A DNA stretch of 64,000 nt from Patescibacteria group bacterium. GTDB taxonomy: Bacteria > Patescibacteria > Paceibacteria > UBA6257 > 2-01-FULL-56-20. The first letter of the stretch is position 1; each line of letters opens with the position of its first letter. Both the position numbers and the translations under genes were made by a program. Positions 24,628 to 32,823 of this stretch are shown here, one piece after another. The stretch spans positions 17,620-81,619 of the forward strand of contig JANLHI010000002.1 of assembly GCA_024654525.1 (NCBI GenBank). Direction: 5' to 3'. Under the pieces are notes generated by a model that saw only the letters and a list, made by a program, of their open reading frames with translations, had not been told where the DNA came from and searched no databases.

Positions 24628-25083
24628 ATGACACACGACATCATCAAAAACTTAATATTCGTGGATTGCGAGGGACACGGACCGGCACCGACACTGAATG
24701 ATTCGGTGGGTTTTGAATTTGGCGCGGTTGCGCACCCTTCAAAGCAGACATTCCACGGAATCGGGGCAACAAAAGAGACATTTGAGGATTTCGACAAATG
24801 GATTTCATCCGTGGTAGAGAAAGGATTCAGGCCGCTGTTTGTGAGCGACAATCCGGCCTATGACTGGCAGTTCATAAACTATTATTTCCACCTGCATCTC
24901 GGCAGAAACCCGTTCGGCCATTCGGCAAGAAGGATCGGCGATTTTTACGCCGGACTCGTTGGCAACTTCACTGATGGGAGTTCATGGAAAAAGCTACGGG
25001 TTACGGTGCATGACCACAATCCCGTAAACGATGCGATGGGTAATCTCGAAGCGTTCGAGAGGATATTAAGCGGAGAAAGATAA
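24628..25083 (+). CDS. DEDDh-type 3'-5' exonuclease-like protein
   Basis: This 151-residue protein has the acidic motifs of DEDD exonucleases in order: IFVDCEGHGP (Asp, Glu; residues about 10-20), NPAYDWQFINYYF (Asp, about 76-88) and HDHNPVNDAMGNLEAF (His, Asp, about 130-146). The last block resembles RNase T-like and bacterial 3'-5' exoribonuclease proteins that carry HxAxxDA. It starts 6 bases after the fic gene and is probably co-transcribed with it. It would trim nucleic acid 3' ends; whether RNA or DNA is unknown. Confidence 0.75.
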   Translation: MTHDIIKNLIFVDCEGHGPAPTLNDSVGFEFGAVAHPSKQTFHGIGATKETFEDFDKWISSVVEKGFRPLFVSDNPAYDWQFINYYFHLHLGRNPFGHSARRIGDFYAGLVGNFTDGSSWKKLRVTVHDHNPVNDAMGNLEAFERILSGER

Positions 25084-25136
25084 AATATATGCCAAAGGAA
25101 ATCGCCAAGAAAACTAAAGAAGAAGTATAATTACAT

Positions 25137-27092
25137 ATGAAAAATATCTTTGAACAATTAGTAGATTTATTAAAAAAAGATGAGCGCCTTGTTTCGCAAG
25201 ACGGCGTGCTTTTGAAAAATCAAGTGCAGGAATTGGCTAGGAAAAATGATCCAGCTTTGATTAAGCTTTTACTTTCCGACAAGGCGATAAAACAGCACTT
25301 CTTTTTTGAAGTAGAAAAAACGCTGATTTTTGATAAAGAAAAGTTTATCCGCTTTGTTTCTAATAAACAATTTTTACCGGATTCCTATACTGCGTTTAAA
25401 AATAAAATCGGCTTAACTGCTGGCGATGAATATGTGAGCGAAAACAAAGAAGTGGTTTTAACTTGGCCTTATAAGGATTGTGTTTTGGAAGGCGGAATGA
25501 CCAAAGAAGACCAAAAGAGGGATGAGATTTTTTATAATGAAACATTAGCGCCGGACGATATCAATCGCCTACTGGACGCCAAAGTTTTTACCAATTTCAA
25601 ACGGATAGACAAAAAAGGCGAACACAAACTGGACGGCTTCAAGCGCGATGAAAAAGGTACGATTAAAGACAATTTGATTATTAAAGGCAACAACTTGCTC
25701 GCGCTTGCTTCACTTAAAAAAGAATTCGTCGGAAAAGTGAAGCTGATTTACATTGATCCGCCGTATAACACAGGTGATGACGGATTTAATTATAACGATA
25801 CATTCAACCATTCAACATGGATGACCTTCTTAAAAAATCGATTGGAAATAGCTAGAAAAATGCTGACCAAAGATGGATCGATTTTTATCCAAATTAATGA
25901 TATCGAAGAAGCATATCTAAAGGTGTTATGTGATGAGGTTTTTACTCGGGAAAACTTTCATACGAGCATATGCGTGCAAATGTCTCATTTGAGCGGAGTA
26001 AAAATGGCGCACAAAGATAAGAAATTACCTAAAATTAAAGAGTATGTCTTATTTTATACAAACTCACCAAAGATTAAATTAAACCCACAATATGTTCCAG
26101 CTAGTTGGGATGAAGCACTAGAGCGATATTCTTCATTCGTAGTTAAAGAAAATTATACTGATGATGAGTGTGAAAAATGGAAGATTATTCCACTAAACAA
26201 AGCGATCAAAGATAGTGGCGTTGATATAAAAGACAAAAAGGCAGTAACTGATTTCAAATTAAAAAATGCAGACTTAATATTTAGAACTGCAAGAAATAGA
26301 GGGGCAGATTATTCAGCATACAATCCTAATTGTTTTAATAAAGTCACCAACCCCGACGAATCATATTATTTTGTTTATAAAGGAGAAGATATAAGTTTTG
26401 CAGCGGACAAGGTTATTTCTATAAACGGTAAATTGACTCCAGTTGTTGCTTTGGGGGATATTTGGACCGATATCGGAATAAATAATCTATCAAATGAAGG
26501 TGGTGTGGATTTAAGATTTGGAAAAAAACCTGAAAAGTTGATAGAACGAATAATTAAGCTAATATCTAATTCAGACGATGATATTATCGTGGATTTTTTT
26601 AGTGGATCAGGAACTACCGGTGCTGTTGCTCATAAATTGAAAAAGCGATATATCCTCATTGAGCAATTAGCTGATCATATTAATAAATCTATTGCAAGAA
26701 TTAAGAATGTAATCAAAGGTGAACAAAGTGGGATAAGTAAAGATAATGATTGGAAAGGTGGCGGAGATTTTGTCTATATGGAACTTGCTAAATGGAATGA
26801 GGAATGGATAGAAAAAATTGAAAAAGCCAAAACCGGCAAAGAACTCGCTAAACTTTGGGATGAGATGAAAGAAACCGTCTTTTTGAGCTACAAAGTCGAT
26901 CCGACAAATGTTGATGCAAATGCCAAAGATTTTGCGGAATTATCTATTGCCGATCAAAAGAAATTTTTGATTGAGTGCTTGGATAAAAATCAGCTTTATG
27001 TAAATTTGAGCGAGATTGAGGATAGAGAGTATGGGGTGAGTAAAGAGGATATAAAGTTAAATAAAGAGTTTTATGAAAAAGATAGCTTTTAA
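25137..27092 (+). CDS. mod: Type III restriction-modification DNA methyltransferase (Mod)
   Basis: This 651-residue enzyme is a beta-class N6-adenine or N4-cytosine methyltransferase: motif IV IDPPYNTGDDGFNYND (about residues 207-222) comes before motif I DFFSGSGTTGAVAHKL (about 484-500). The region between holds the variable target-recognition domain. N-terminal residues 1-140 are a helical Mod-specific region. It is paired with the Res gene 0.9 kb downstream but separated by two small genes. A TATAAT box (25126-25131) ends 5 bases before the ATG. The 3' end overlaps the next gene by 20 bases. Recognition sequence unknown. Confidence 0.94.
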   Translation: MKNIFEQLVDLLKKDERLVSQDGVLLKNQVQELARKNDPALIKLLLSDKAIKQHFFFEVEKTLIFDKEKFIRFVSNKQFLPDSYTAFKNKIGLTAGDEYVSENKEVVLTWPYKDCVLEGGMTKEDQKRDEIFYNETLAPDDINRLLDAKVFTNFKRIDKKGEHKLDGFKRDEKGTIKDNLIIKGNNLLALASLKKEFVGKVKLIYIDPPYNTGDDGFNYNDTFNHSTWMTFLKNRLEIARKMLTKDGSIFIQINDIEEAYLKVLCDEVFTRENFHTSICVQMSHLSGVKMAHKDKKLPKIKEYVLFYTNSPKIKLNPQYVPASWDEALERYSSFVVKENYTDDECEKWKIIPLNKAIKDSGVDIKDKKAVTDFKLKNADLIFRTARNRGADYSAYNPNCFNKVTNPDESYYFVYKGEDISFAADKVISINGKLTPVVALGDIWTDIGINNLSNEGGVDLRFGKKPEKLIERIIKLISNSDDDIIVDFFSGSGTTGAVAHKLKKRYILIEQLADHINKSIARIKNVIKGEQSGISKDNDWKGGGDFVYMELAKWNEEWIEKIEKAKTGKELAKLWDEMKETVFLSYKVDPTNVDANAKDFAELSIADQKKFLIECLDKNQLYVNLSEIEDREYGVSKEDIKLNKEFYEKDSF

Positions 27093-27702
27093 AACTTACG
27101 AACAAATAAAAAATCTACTCCGGATAACAGGGTACTTATTCTGGTGGATCATACCCTTTGCTTTATTTATACTGGCCACATATTTACCGAAATTTATTTG
27201 GAATATTAGTTTTAATGACTATTTAAATTTTATAAAGATTCTAGTCTGGCCCATATCAGCCTTGATTATTTTATTTTTCTTTAAAAAGGTGATAACTTAC
27301 CTTTTCTTTTCCATTGATGGCTTTAATTTTTTTGGCGCCAAAGGAGAAATAAAAAATGTATATGACCTAATAACGGAAAAAGTCAACGAAAGATTTGAAA
27401 ATGAAAAAAGAGAGGCCGCAAGAGAAACCGAGGTAAATAGACTACAAAGAGAAATTGAAACAAATTCAGGAAGGGCGGATGAAAATTTAAAGACTGCAAA
27501 GGAGATTTTAGCAGAATGGAAAAAATCTAACACGGATAATAAGAGACTTTTGGAGGAAAATAAGCAACTAAGGGACGCAATTGAGAGAAAAAATCAATAC
27601 TCTGGCAATTTTCCGCCTGTTTCTGGAGAGTCAGAACTTGGTACTGGTAATAAGGTTGATAATAGTCAACCCGTGGCTCCTTCCAATGAAGAAAAAATAT
27701 GA
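27073..27702 (+). CDS. Unrecognised membrane/coiled-coil protein inside the type III RM locus
   Basis: I do not recognise this 209-residue protein. It has two hydrophobic segments (about residues 20-42 and 55-75), then a likely cytoplasmic part with a coiled coil (about 100-170, rich in Glu, Lys and Arg) and an unordered Pro/Ser/Gly tail. It overlaps mod by 20 bases and the next gene by 4 bases, so it is translated as part of the restriction-modification operon. Membrane anchoring of a DNA-defence operon member is unusual. It could tether the enzyme or report membrane damage; this is inference only. Confidence 0.65.
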   Translation: MKKIAFKTYEQIKNLLRITGYLFWWIIPFALFILATYLPKFIWNISFNDYLNFIKILVWPISALIILFFFKKVITYLFFSIDGFNFFGAKGEIKNVYDLITEKVNERFENEKREAARETEVNRLQREIETNSGRADENLKTAKEILAEWKKSNTDNKRLLEENKQLRDAIERKNQYSGNFPPVSGESELGTGNKVDNSQPVAPSNEEKI

Positions 27703-27965
27703 ATAAATATTTAATAACTTACGATTTGAAAAATAAGTCCATAAGGGATTACCAATCACTTTTTATTGCCATAAAAAGTCTTGGCCCATGGTGGCATTAT
27801 TTAGAGTCAACATGGATTGTTAAAACTAATTTAAATTCCCAACAAATATGGAATACTTTAGGCCAACACTTACTCACAAATGACCATATTTTAGTTGTAA
27901 AAATTGATAATAGTGATAAGTGGGGATGGTTACCACAAGATGCATGGAATTGGCTAAACACATAA
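27699..27965 (+). CDS. Small Cas2/SinR-like ferredoxin-fold protein
   Basis: This 88-residue protein starts MNKYLITYDLKNKSIRDYQ and contains GPWWHYLESTWIVKTNLNS and DHILVVKIDNSDKWGW. The pattern of a YDL strand, a helix, then WWHYLESTW matches small proteins often annotated as SinR family, which resemble the Cas2/VapD ferredoxin fold. Cas2 and VapD relatives are nucleases or structural dimers. The protein overlaps the previous gene by 4 bases and precedes the Res gene by 6 bases, so it is firmly within the restriction operon. Biochemical role unknown. Confidence 0.7.
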   Translation: MNKYLITYDLKNKSIRDYQSLFIAIKSLGPWWHYLESTWIVKTNLNSQQIWNTLGQHLLTNDHILVVKIDNSDKWGWLPQDAWNWLNT

Positions 27966-27971
27966 TAAATT

Positions 27972-30656
27972 ATGCTTTACGACGAATTTAACTCATATAA
28001 AAACTTTGCCGGCGCTGATGTTTTCAAAAACAAAGCGACAGAAAAATCAGATGTTTTGAAAAATCTCAATCCGGCTTTTCCGGCGCGCGAATATCAGAAG
28101 GAAGCACTGGGGCGGTTTTATTATTATTGTGAGGAATATCACCAAAAACAAAAGCCAATTCATTTGATGTTCAATATGGCGACTGGTTCGGGGAAAACGC
28201 TCATAATGGCGGCGAATATTTTGTATTTATACCAAAAGGGCTACCGTAATTTTATTTTTTTTACTCGTTTGGGTAACATTATTCAAAAAACCAAAGCAAA
28301 TTTTCTTGATCTAAGTTCTAAAAAATATTTGTTTGCCGACAAAATCACTCTTGGCGGACAGGAAATAAAAATCAAAGAAGTTGATAATTTTGAAGGTGTA
28401 AATGATGATGATATCAATATTATTTTCTCTACCACCGCGCTTTTACACTCTCGTTTCAATTTTGCTCGCGAAAATGTTTTAACTTACGAAGATTTTGCGG
28501 AAAAGAAAATTGTTTTGATTGCTGATGAAGCGCACAACCTATCTGTGGAAACAAATAGCAAGATAAGCAAAACCGAAGAAGAAGACCGCCGAAACTGGGA
28601 AAATACAGTAATGCGGATTTTGAACGCCAACAGCCAAAAGGATAATGTGCTTTTGGAGTTTACGGCAACGGCTCGATTAGAACAGGAATATCCTGAGATT
28701 TTGGAAAAATACAAAGACAAAGCGATTTATCGTTATGATCTGAAAGAATATCGCTTGGACGGGTTTTCAAAAGATGTGCGAACTTTGCAGATAAACGCGC
28801 CGATTATGGAACGAGCTCTTTCGGCGGTGATTATTTCGCAATATCGCCGTAAGGTGGCAGAAAAGTATAAAATCGCACTAAAGCCAGTGGTTATGTTTAA
28901 GGCCAACAGAGTAAGTATTCCCAAAGAAGGAATATCCAAGGAACATAATCCGCAAATTGTCGTTTCAAACATTTTCAAAGACTCTTTTCATAAACTTATT
29001 TCTGAACTAGACGAAAAACACCTAAAACAGCAAACAGCAATAAAAAACGCAACATTGCAAAAAGCATTTCAATTTTTCAATGAGCAAAAAATTACTCTTG
29101 TGGATTTAGCGGCAGAAATGAAAAGCGATTTTGCACCGGAAAAATGCTTGACGGTTGATGAAGATAAAGATTTAGAGCAAAAACAAATTTTACTTAATTC
29201 ACTAGAAGATCAAAACAATGAAATCCGCGCTATTTTTGCGACAGAAAAATTGAATGAAGGTTGGGATGTTTTGAATCTTTTTGATATTGTCCGGATTTAC
29301 AACAGTCGTGACGAAAAAGGCAATAAACCGGGAAAAACAACTGTGCAAGAGGCGCAACTTATCGGGCGAGGCGCAAGGTATTATCCTTTTACTCTTGGTG
29401 AATTTACTGACCCATATAGAAGAAAATTCGATACTGATATACAAAATGAATTACGGATATTGGAACAACTTTATTATCATAGCGTAACGAATTCTAAGTA
29501 CATTTCTTTACTAGAAGGAGTTTTGGTTCGTGAAGGTATTATGCCATCACGCACAGTGCAAAAAGAGATTAAAATTAGAAGCGATTTTAAAAACAGCGAT
29601 TTTTGGAAGAAAGGCTATATTTTCTTAAATTCTCGCAAGGAAAATTTAGGAAAAGATGTTTTTACTCTCTCGGACGCCAAAGCAGAATTCGACCATAACG
29701 CTGAAATAAACATCTTTCAACTACCAACGCGAGAAGCGATAGAAAAAGATTTGTTTGTTGCTGGTGCTGGCGCCGGAGTAAAGGCAAAAATTAAAATCCG
29801 AGATTTTAGAATTGCTGATTTCGGAACACATATTGTCCGCATCGCTTTGGCAAAAATATCATGCGGACAGTTTTGTGAACTTAAAAAGATTTTCGGTAAC
29901 ATAGAATCCGCAAAAGATTTTATTTCAAATGAAAAATATCTTGGAGGCATAAAAATTAAGGTGAAAGGTACAAACGAGCAAGTAGAAAATCTTTTGCAGA
30001 TTGAAAAGTTGAATATTACCGGATTTGTGATTGATAAAGTATTGGAAGTCGCCGGCAAAGAGAAAAAGGAATACTACGGAACAAAGGAGTTTAAAGCTCA
30101 CCTGATCCAAAAAATATTTGAAAATGACAAGGTGTTGCAATTAGATAGCGAAAGTCCGCGAGCGCAAAATATGCGAGATTTTGATTTTTCTTCTCGGGAT
30201 TGGTTTGCTCAAAACGAAATCTGGGGAACGAGCGAGGAGGAATCATTTTTGCGTTTTATTGATGAGGCAATAACAAAGCTAAAAAAGAAATATCAAGATG
30301 TTGCACTATTTCGTAATGAGCAGTTTTTCAGAATCTACGGCTTTGAAAACGGTGAGCCGTTTTATCCCGATTTCGTTTTGTTTTTGACGGAAAAGAAAAC
30401 AAAGCAAGAAGTTATGTATCAGATTTTTGTTGAGCCAAAGGGCAATCAATTTTTGGATGCACAAAATACTTTTGAGCATTCAAAAGAGGGTTGGAAGCAA
30501 AAACTATTGGTTGAGATAGAAAAAAGTCATATTGTTGAGTTGAGGATAGAAAGTAAGGATTTTCGTTTGGTTGGTTTGCCTTTCTTTAACGAGGGACAGG
30601 TGAATAGTGCCTTGCGTGAAAAGTTTGAAGAGGTGTTTGAAAAAAAATTATTATAA
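27972..30656 (+). CDS. res: Type III restriction endonuclease subunit (Res)
   Basis: This 894-residue protein is the helicase-nuclease partner of Mod. Walker A is MATGSGKT (about residue 70), motif II is VLIADEAHNLS (about 180), motif III is EFTATARLEQEYP, and motif VI is AQLIGRGARYY. The C-terminal nuclease domain carries YPDFVLFLTEKK and the acidic-lysine pair in VEPKG (about residues 795-825), fitting a PD-(D/E)XK site. It cuts DNA after collision or sliding between two sites in head-to-head orientation, as known for the family. All core motifs look intact, so the system is probably active. Confidence 0.94.
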   Translation: MLYDEFNSYKNFAGADVFKNKATEKSDVLKNLNPAFPAREYQKEALGRFYYYCEEYHQKQKPIHLMFNMATGSGKTLIMAANILYLYQKGYRNFIFFTRLGNIIQKTKANFLDLSSKKYLFADKITLGGQEIKIKEVDNFEGVNDDDINIIFSTTALLHSRFNFARENVLTYEDFAEKKIVLIADEAHNLSVETNSKISKTEEEDRRNWENTVMRILNANSQKDNVLLEFTATARLEQEYPEILEKYKDKAIYRYDLKEYRLDGFSKDVRTLQINAPIMERALSAVIISQYRRKVAEKYKIALKPVVMFKANRVSIPKEGISKEHNPQIVVSNIFKDSFHKLISELDEKHLKQQTAIKNATLQKAFQFFNEQKITLVDLAAEMKSDFAPEKCLTVDEDKDLEQKQILLNSLEDQNNEIRAIFATEKLNEGWDVLNLFDIVRIYNSRDEKGNKPGKTTVQEAQLIGRGARYYPFTLGEFTDPYRRKFDTDIQNELRILEQLYYHSVTNSKYISLLEGVLVREGIMPSRTVQKEIKIRSDFKNSDFWKKGYIFLNSRKENLGKDVFTLSDAKAEFDHNAEINIFQLPTREAIEKDLFVAGAGAGVKAKIKIRDFRIADFGTHIVRIALAKISCGQFCELKKIFGNIESAKDFISNEKYLGGIKIKVKGTNEQVENLLQIEKLNITGFVIDKVLEVAGKEKKEYYGTKEFKAHLIQKIFENDKVLQLDSESPRAQNMRDFDFSSRDWFAQNEIWGTSEEESFLRFIDEAITKLKKKYQDVALFRNEQFFRIYGFENGEPFYPDFVLFLTEKKTKQEVMYQIFVEPKGNQFLDAQNTFEHSKEGWKQKLLVEIEKSHIVELRIESKDFRLVGLPFFNEGQVNSALREKFEEVFEKKLL

Positions 30657-30660
30657 ACTT

Positions 30661-31182
30661 ATGAAAATCAACACTTTGACTGGTTCAACAGGCTCACCGC
30701 AAGCAAGCTCAGTGCGAGGCAACACATTCAAACTCATCATCTCGCTTATTATTCCACAATTGGCAGGAGGTCTGGGGAGCTTCTTTACCATCAGTTCGGT
30801 GAAAGATTGGTATCCGATGCTGGAGAAGCCCTTGCTCAATCCGCCAGCATGGATATTTGGTCCGGTCTGGACGACGTTGTTTCTTTTGATGGGCTACGCG
30901 CTGTATCTTGTCTGGAAGGACGAGAGCGGAAAAAGCAAACGCCTGGCCTACTTCGCTTTTGGGATTCAAATGGTTTTAAATATGCTATGGTCAATTATCT
31001 TTTTCGGTCTGCACAGTCCGGGCGGTGCGCTTATTGAGATCGTATTCCTTTGGCTCGCCATTCTTGCCACGTTTGTTGCTTTTGCGAAAATATCAAAACC
31101 GGCGGCGTGGCTCTTGTTGCCCTATATCCTCTGGGTCAGCTTTGCTATGTATTTAAACTATTCAATCTGGATGCTTAATTAG
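30661..31182 (+). CDS. TspO/MBR family protein, copy 1
   Basis: This 173-residue protein has five membrane helices of the TspO (translocator/tryptophan-rich sensory) family. Landmarks are WYPMLEKPLLNPPAWIFGPVW, NMLWSIIFFGLHSPGGALI and the ending YILWVSFAMYLNYSIW. TspO proteins bind porphyrins and similar ligands. The N-terminal 20 residues (GSTGSPQASSVRG) are encoded by a low-complexity repeat segment and are not part of the family. It follows res by 4 bases. A second intact copy is at 39364 and a fragment at 32411. Confidence 0.92.
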   Translation: MKINTLTGSTGSPQASSVRGNTFKLIISLIIPQLAGGLGSFFTISSVKDWYPMLEKPLLNPPAWIFGPVWTTLFLLMGYALYLVWKDESGKSKRLAYFAFGIQMVLNMLWSIIFFGLHSPGGALIEIVFLWLAILATFVAFAKISKPAAWLLLPYILWVSFAMYLNYSIWMLN

Positions 31183-31205
31183 GCAAAAATTGATAAAATA
31201 GATTT

Positions 31206-31421
31206 ATGCAAAGAACGCCGGTTTCATCAACAAATATCCGCTCCATAGGCTACGATTCACAATTGGCGACTTTGGAAGTGGAGTTTACTTCTGGTGATAT
31301 CTACCAGTATTTTAATGTGCCAGAACATCTGTTCCAGCAGTTTTTACACGCATCATCACACGGGCAATTTCTGAATGACAATATCCTCCGTTATAACTAC
31401 CGATACCAAAAGGTAAGCTAA
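31206..31421 (+). CDS. KTSC-domain protein
   Basis: This 71-residue protein is a single KTSC domain. Landmarks are PVSSTNIRSIGYDSQLATL, EVEFTSGDIYQYFNVP and the ending HGQFLNDNILRYNYRYQKV. The fold is small and its function is not established; it is often linked to RNA-related or phage-related genes. A TAAAAT box (31194-31199) ends 6 bases before the ATG. It is 5 bases from the NYN-domain gene, so the two form a pair. Confidence 0.9.
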   Translation: MQRTPVSSTNIRSIGYDSQLATLEVEFTSGDIYQYFNVPEHLFQQFLHASSHGQFLNDNILRYNYRYQKVS

Positions 31422-31425
31422 TTTT

Positions 31426-32202
31426 ATGTTTACGCCGAAAACACAGAGAATAAAAGATATTGCGAATGATAAACAGGAAGTCATTAAGCGACTTGAAGGT
31501 ATTTTTCATACGAACACCCACGTTTATATTGATTACGCAAATGTGCGTCCATGGAGCGAAAAACTTGGGTGGCATATTGATTTGAAACGGCTCAAGCAAT
31601 TTTTGGATTCTTTCAGCACTATAGAGGCAATCAATTTTTATAACGGGTACCTTGCGGGCAACGAACGTTCGGAAAAAGAAAAATCAGAAGCAGAAAATTA
31701 TAAATATATTCTTCGGACAAAACCCGTCAAGATACTTAATTTTTCTATCAATGCATCAAGCGTGCCGGCAGATTCAACGGTTCTTGTGAAGCAGTTTATT
31801 CGTCGCGCGTTACTGAAGAAGTACGAGGTAGGGACTATCGAATACTTGAATCAGCGTTTTGTCGATATGAACAAGAAGGGCGAGTATTTCATTGAAGACA
31901 TGAAATGCAATTTTGATGTGGAAATCGGCGTTGATATGCTACTTGATTGCGAACGGAACAGCGCTGAAACATTTATACTATGGAGCGGAGACAGCGATTT
32001 TGCCGATCCGATTAGAAAATTAATAGCCGCCGGCAAAAAAGTTTACTTGTTCGCGACGGCTGGCAGAATTTCCAGCGAATTGAATGAACTTAAGGAAAGC
32101 GGTCTCAAGATAGTGGATATTTTTGAGCTCAAAGAGTTTATTTGTTGGCTAAAGGAATCATCCTATAAAAGCACAAAGGACCCCGTTGCCGAGGCCCTTT
32201 AG
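31426..32202 (+). CDS. NYN-domain (PIN-like) putative ribonuclease
   Basis: This 258-residue protein has a NYN domain of the LabA/DUF88 type. Acidic residues are placed as expected: VYIDYANVRPW (Asp, about residues 27-38), DVEIGVDMLLDCE (about 162-175) and LWSGDSDFADPIRKL (two Asp, about 182-197). These metal-binding acids suggest RNA cleavage. The domain is followed by a short tail (ELKEFICWLKESSY). It pairs with the KTSC gene and lies directly after the restriction and TspO genes in the accessory region. Target unknown. Confidence 0.9.
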   Translation: MFTPKTQRIKDIANDKQEVIKRLEGIFHTNTHVYIDYANVRPWSEKLGWHIDLKRLKQFLDSFSTIEAINFYNGYLAGNERSEKEKSEAENYKYILRTKPVKILNFSINASSVPADSTVLVKQFIRRALLKKYEVGTIEYLNQRFVDMNKKGEYFIEDMKCNFDVEIGVDMLLDCERNSAETFILWSGDSDFADPIRKLIAAGKKVYLFATAGRISSELNELKESGLKIVDIFELKEFICWLKESSYKSTKDPVAEAL

Positions 32203-32410
32203 CTCTAAAATCAGTGATCTTACGATCGATTGCATTGTAGCATAAGACAAGGAAAGTTGTCCACAGTTTATGGAAATCAAATCAAAACAACCCCATACCA
32301 GTTCGCGACTGGGCAAGAAAATTAGGAGAGAAAATTAAACATTCCAACATTCTTGCTTCGCCCGTCCGTATCCTCGTGCGAAGATAAGGGGGTCAGGTAC
32401 GGGATATACT

Positions 32411-32501
32411 TTACGATCGGTTCGGTGAAAGATTGGTATCCGATGCTGGTCAAGCTGGTTCTCAATCCGCCGGCGTGGATATTCGGTCCGGTACTTGCCC
32501 C
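32411..32501 (+). pseudogene. TspO gene fragment
   Basis: This stretch closely repeats bases 30784-30875 of TspO copy 1, encoding SSVKDWYPMLEKPLLNPPA-like sequence (here GSVKDWYPMLVKLVLNPPAW), then stops at an unrelated CTTGCCCCCAC. No start, no remaining helices. It is a remnant of a duplicated TspO gene. The wider gap 32203-32823 holds this, the next fragment and a repeat. Confidence 0.8.
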
Positions 32502-32514
32502 CACACCAAATTGA

Positions 32515-32550
32515 TATGTTCTACCTCTACGTTTTAAAAAGTAAAAAAGA
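32515..32550 (+). pseudogene. Possible GIY-YIG nuclease start fragment
   Basis: The sequence encodes MFYLYVLKSKKD and then is lost. This matches the usual beginning of small GIY-YIG endonucleases (MFYVYILKS). Too short to be sure. Confidence 0.4.
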
Positions 32551-32584
32551 CTCTGCACGGGAAATCAGCCGACTTATCCGCCAT

Positions 32585-32630
32585 AGCTGGCTCCAGCGGT
32601 GACGCAAGGAGGTAGCGAAGGTGGAGTCCG
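32585..32630. repeat. Low-complexity dispersed repeat
   Basis: GCTCCAGCGGTGACGCAAGG and GGTAGCGAAGGTGGAG resemble the in-frame repeat segments found in the 36949 gene and in mnmA, with shared GGCGGG/AGCGAAGG-type cores. Similarity is by eye. Confidence 0.4.
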
Positions 32631-32823
32631 CATTTCGCCCCGCCACCTACCCGGAAACCGAGCAGAAAAATATCCACTTCCTTTTTGAAAGAAAAAATCG
32701 GTCACGCGCAAATCCGAAAAGCAAAGAATATTTTTCTTTGGGTGGTGTTTAGGATGTTATGAGGACTTCCTCACTACTCGAAGGGGAGCGTAGAATGTTA
32801 CTATCTATCTATAGTATATTAGG

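Noticed and set aside
25089..25130. Thirteen-codon frame MPKEIAKKTKEEV between exonuclease and mod genes
   Set aside because: Too short to support and its end overlaps the mod -10 box; possibly a remnant.
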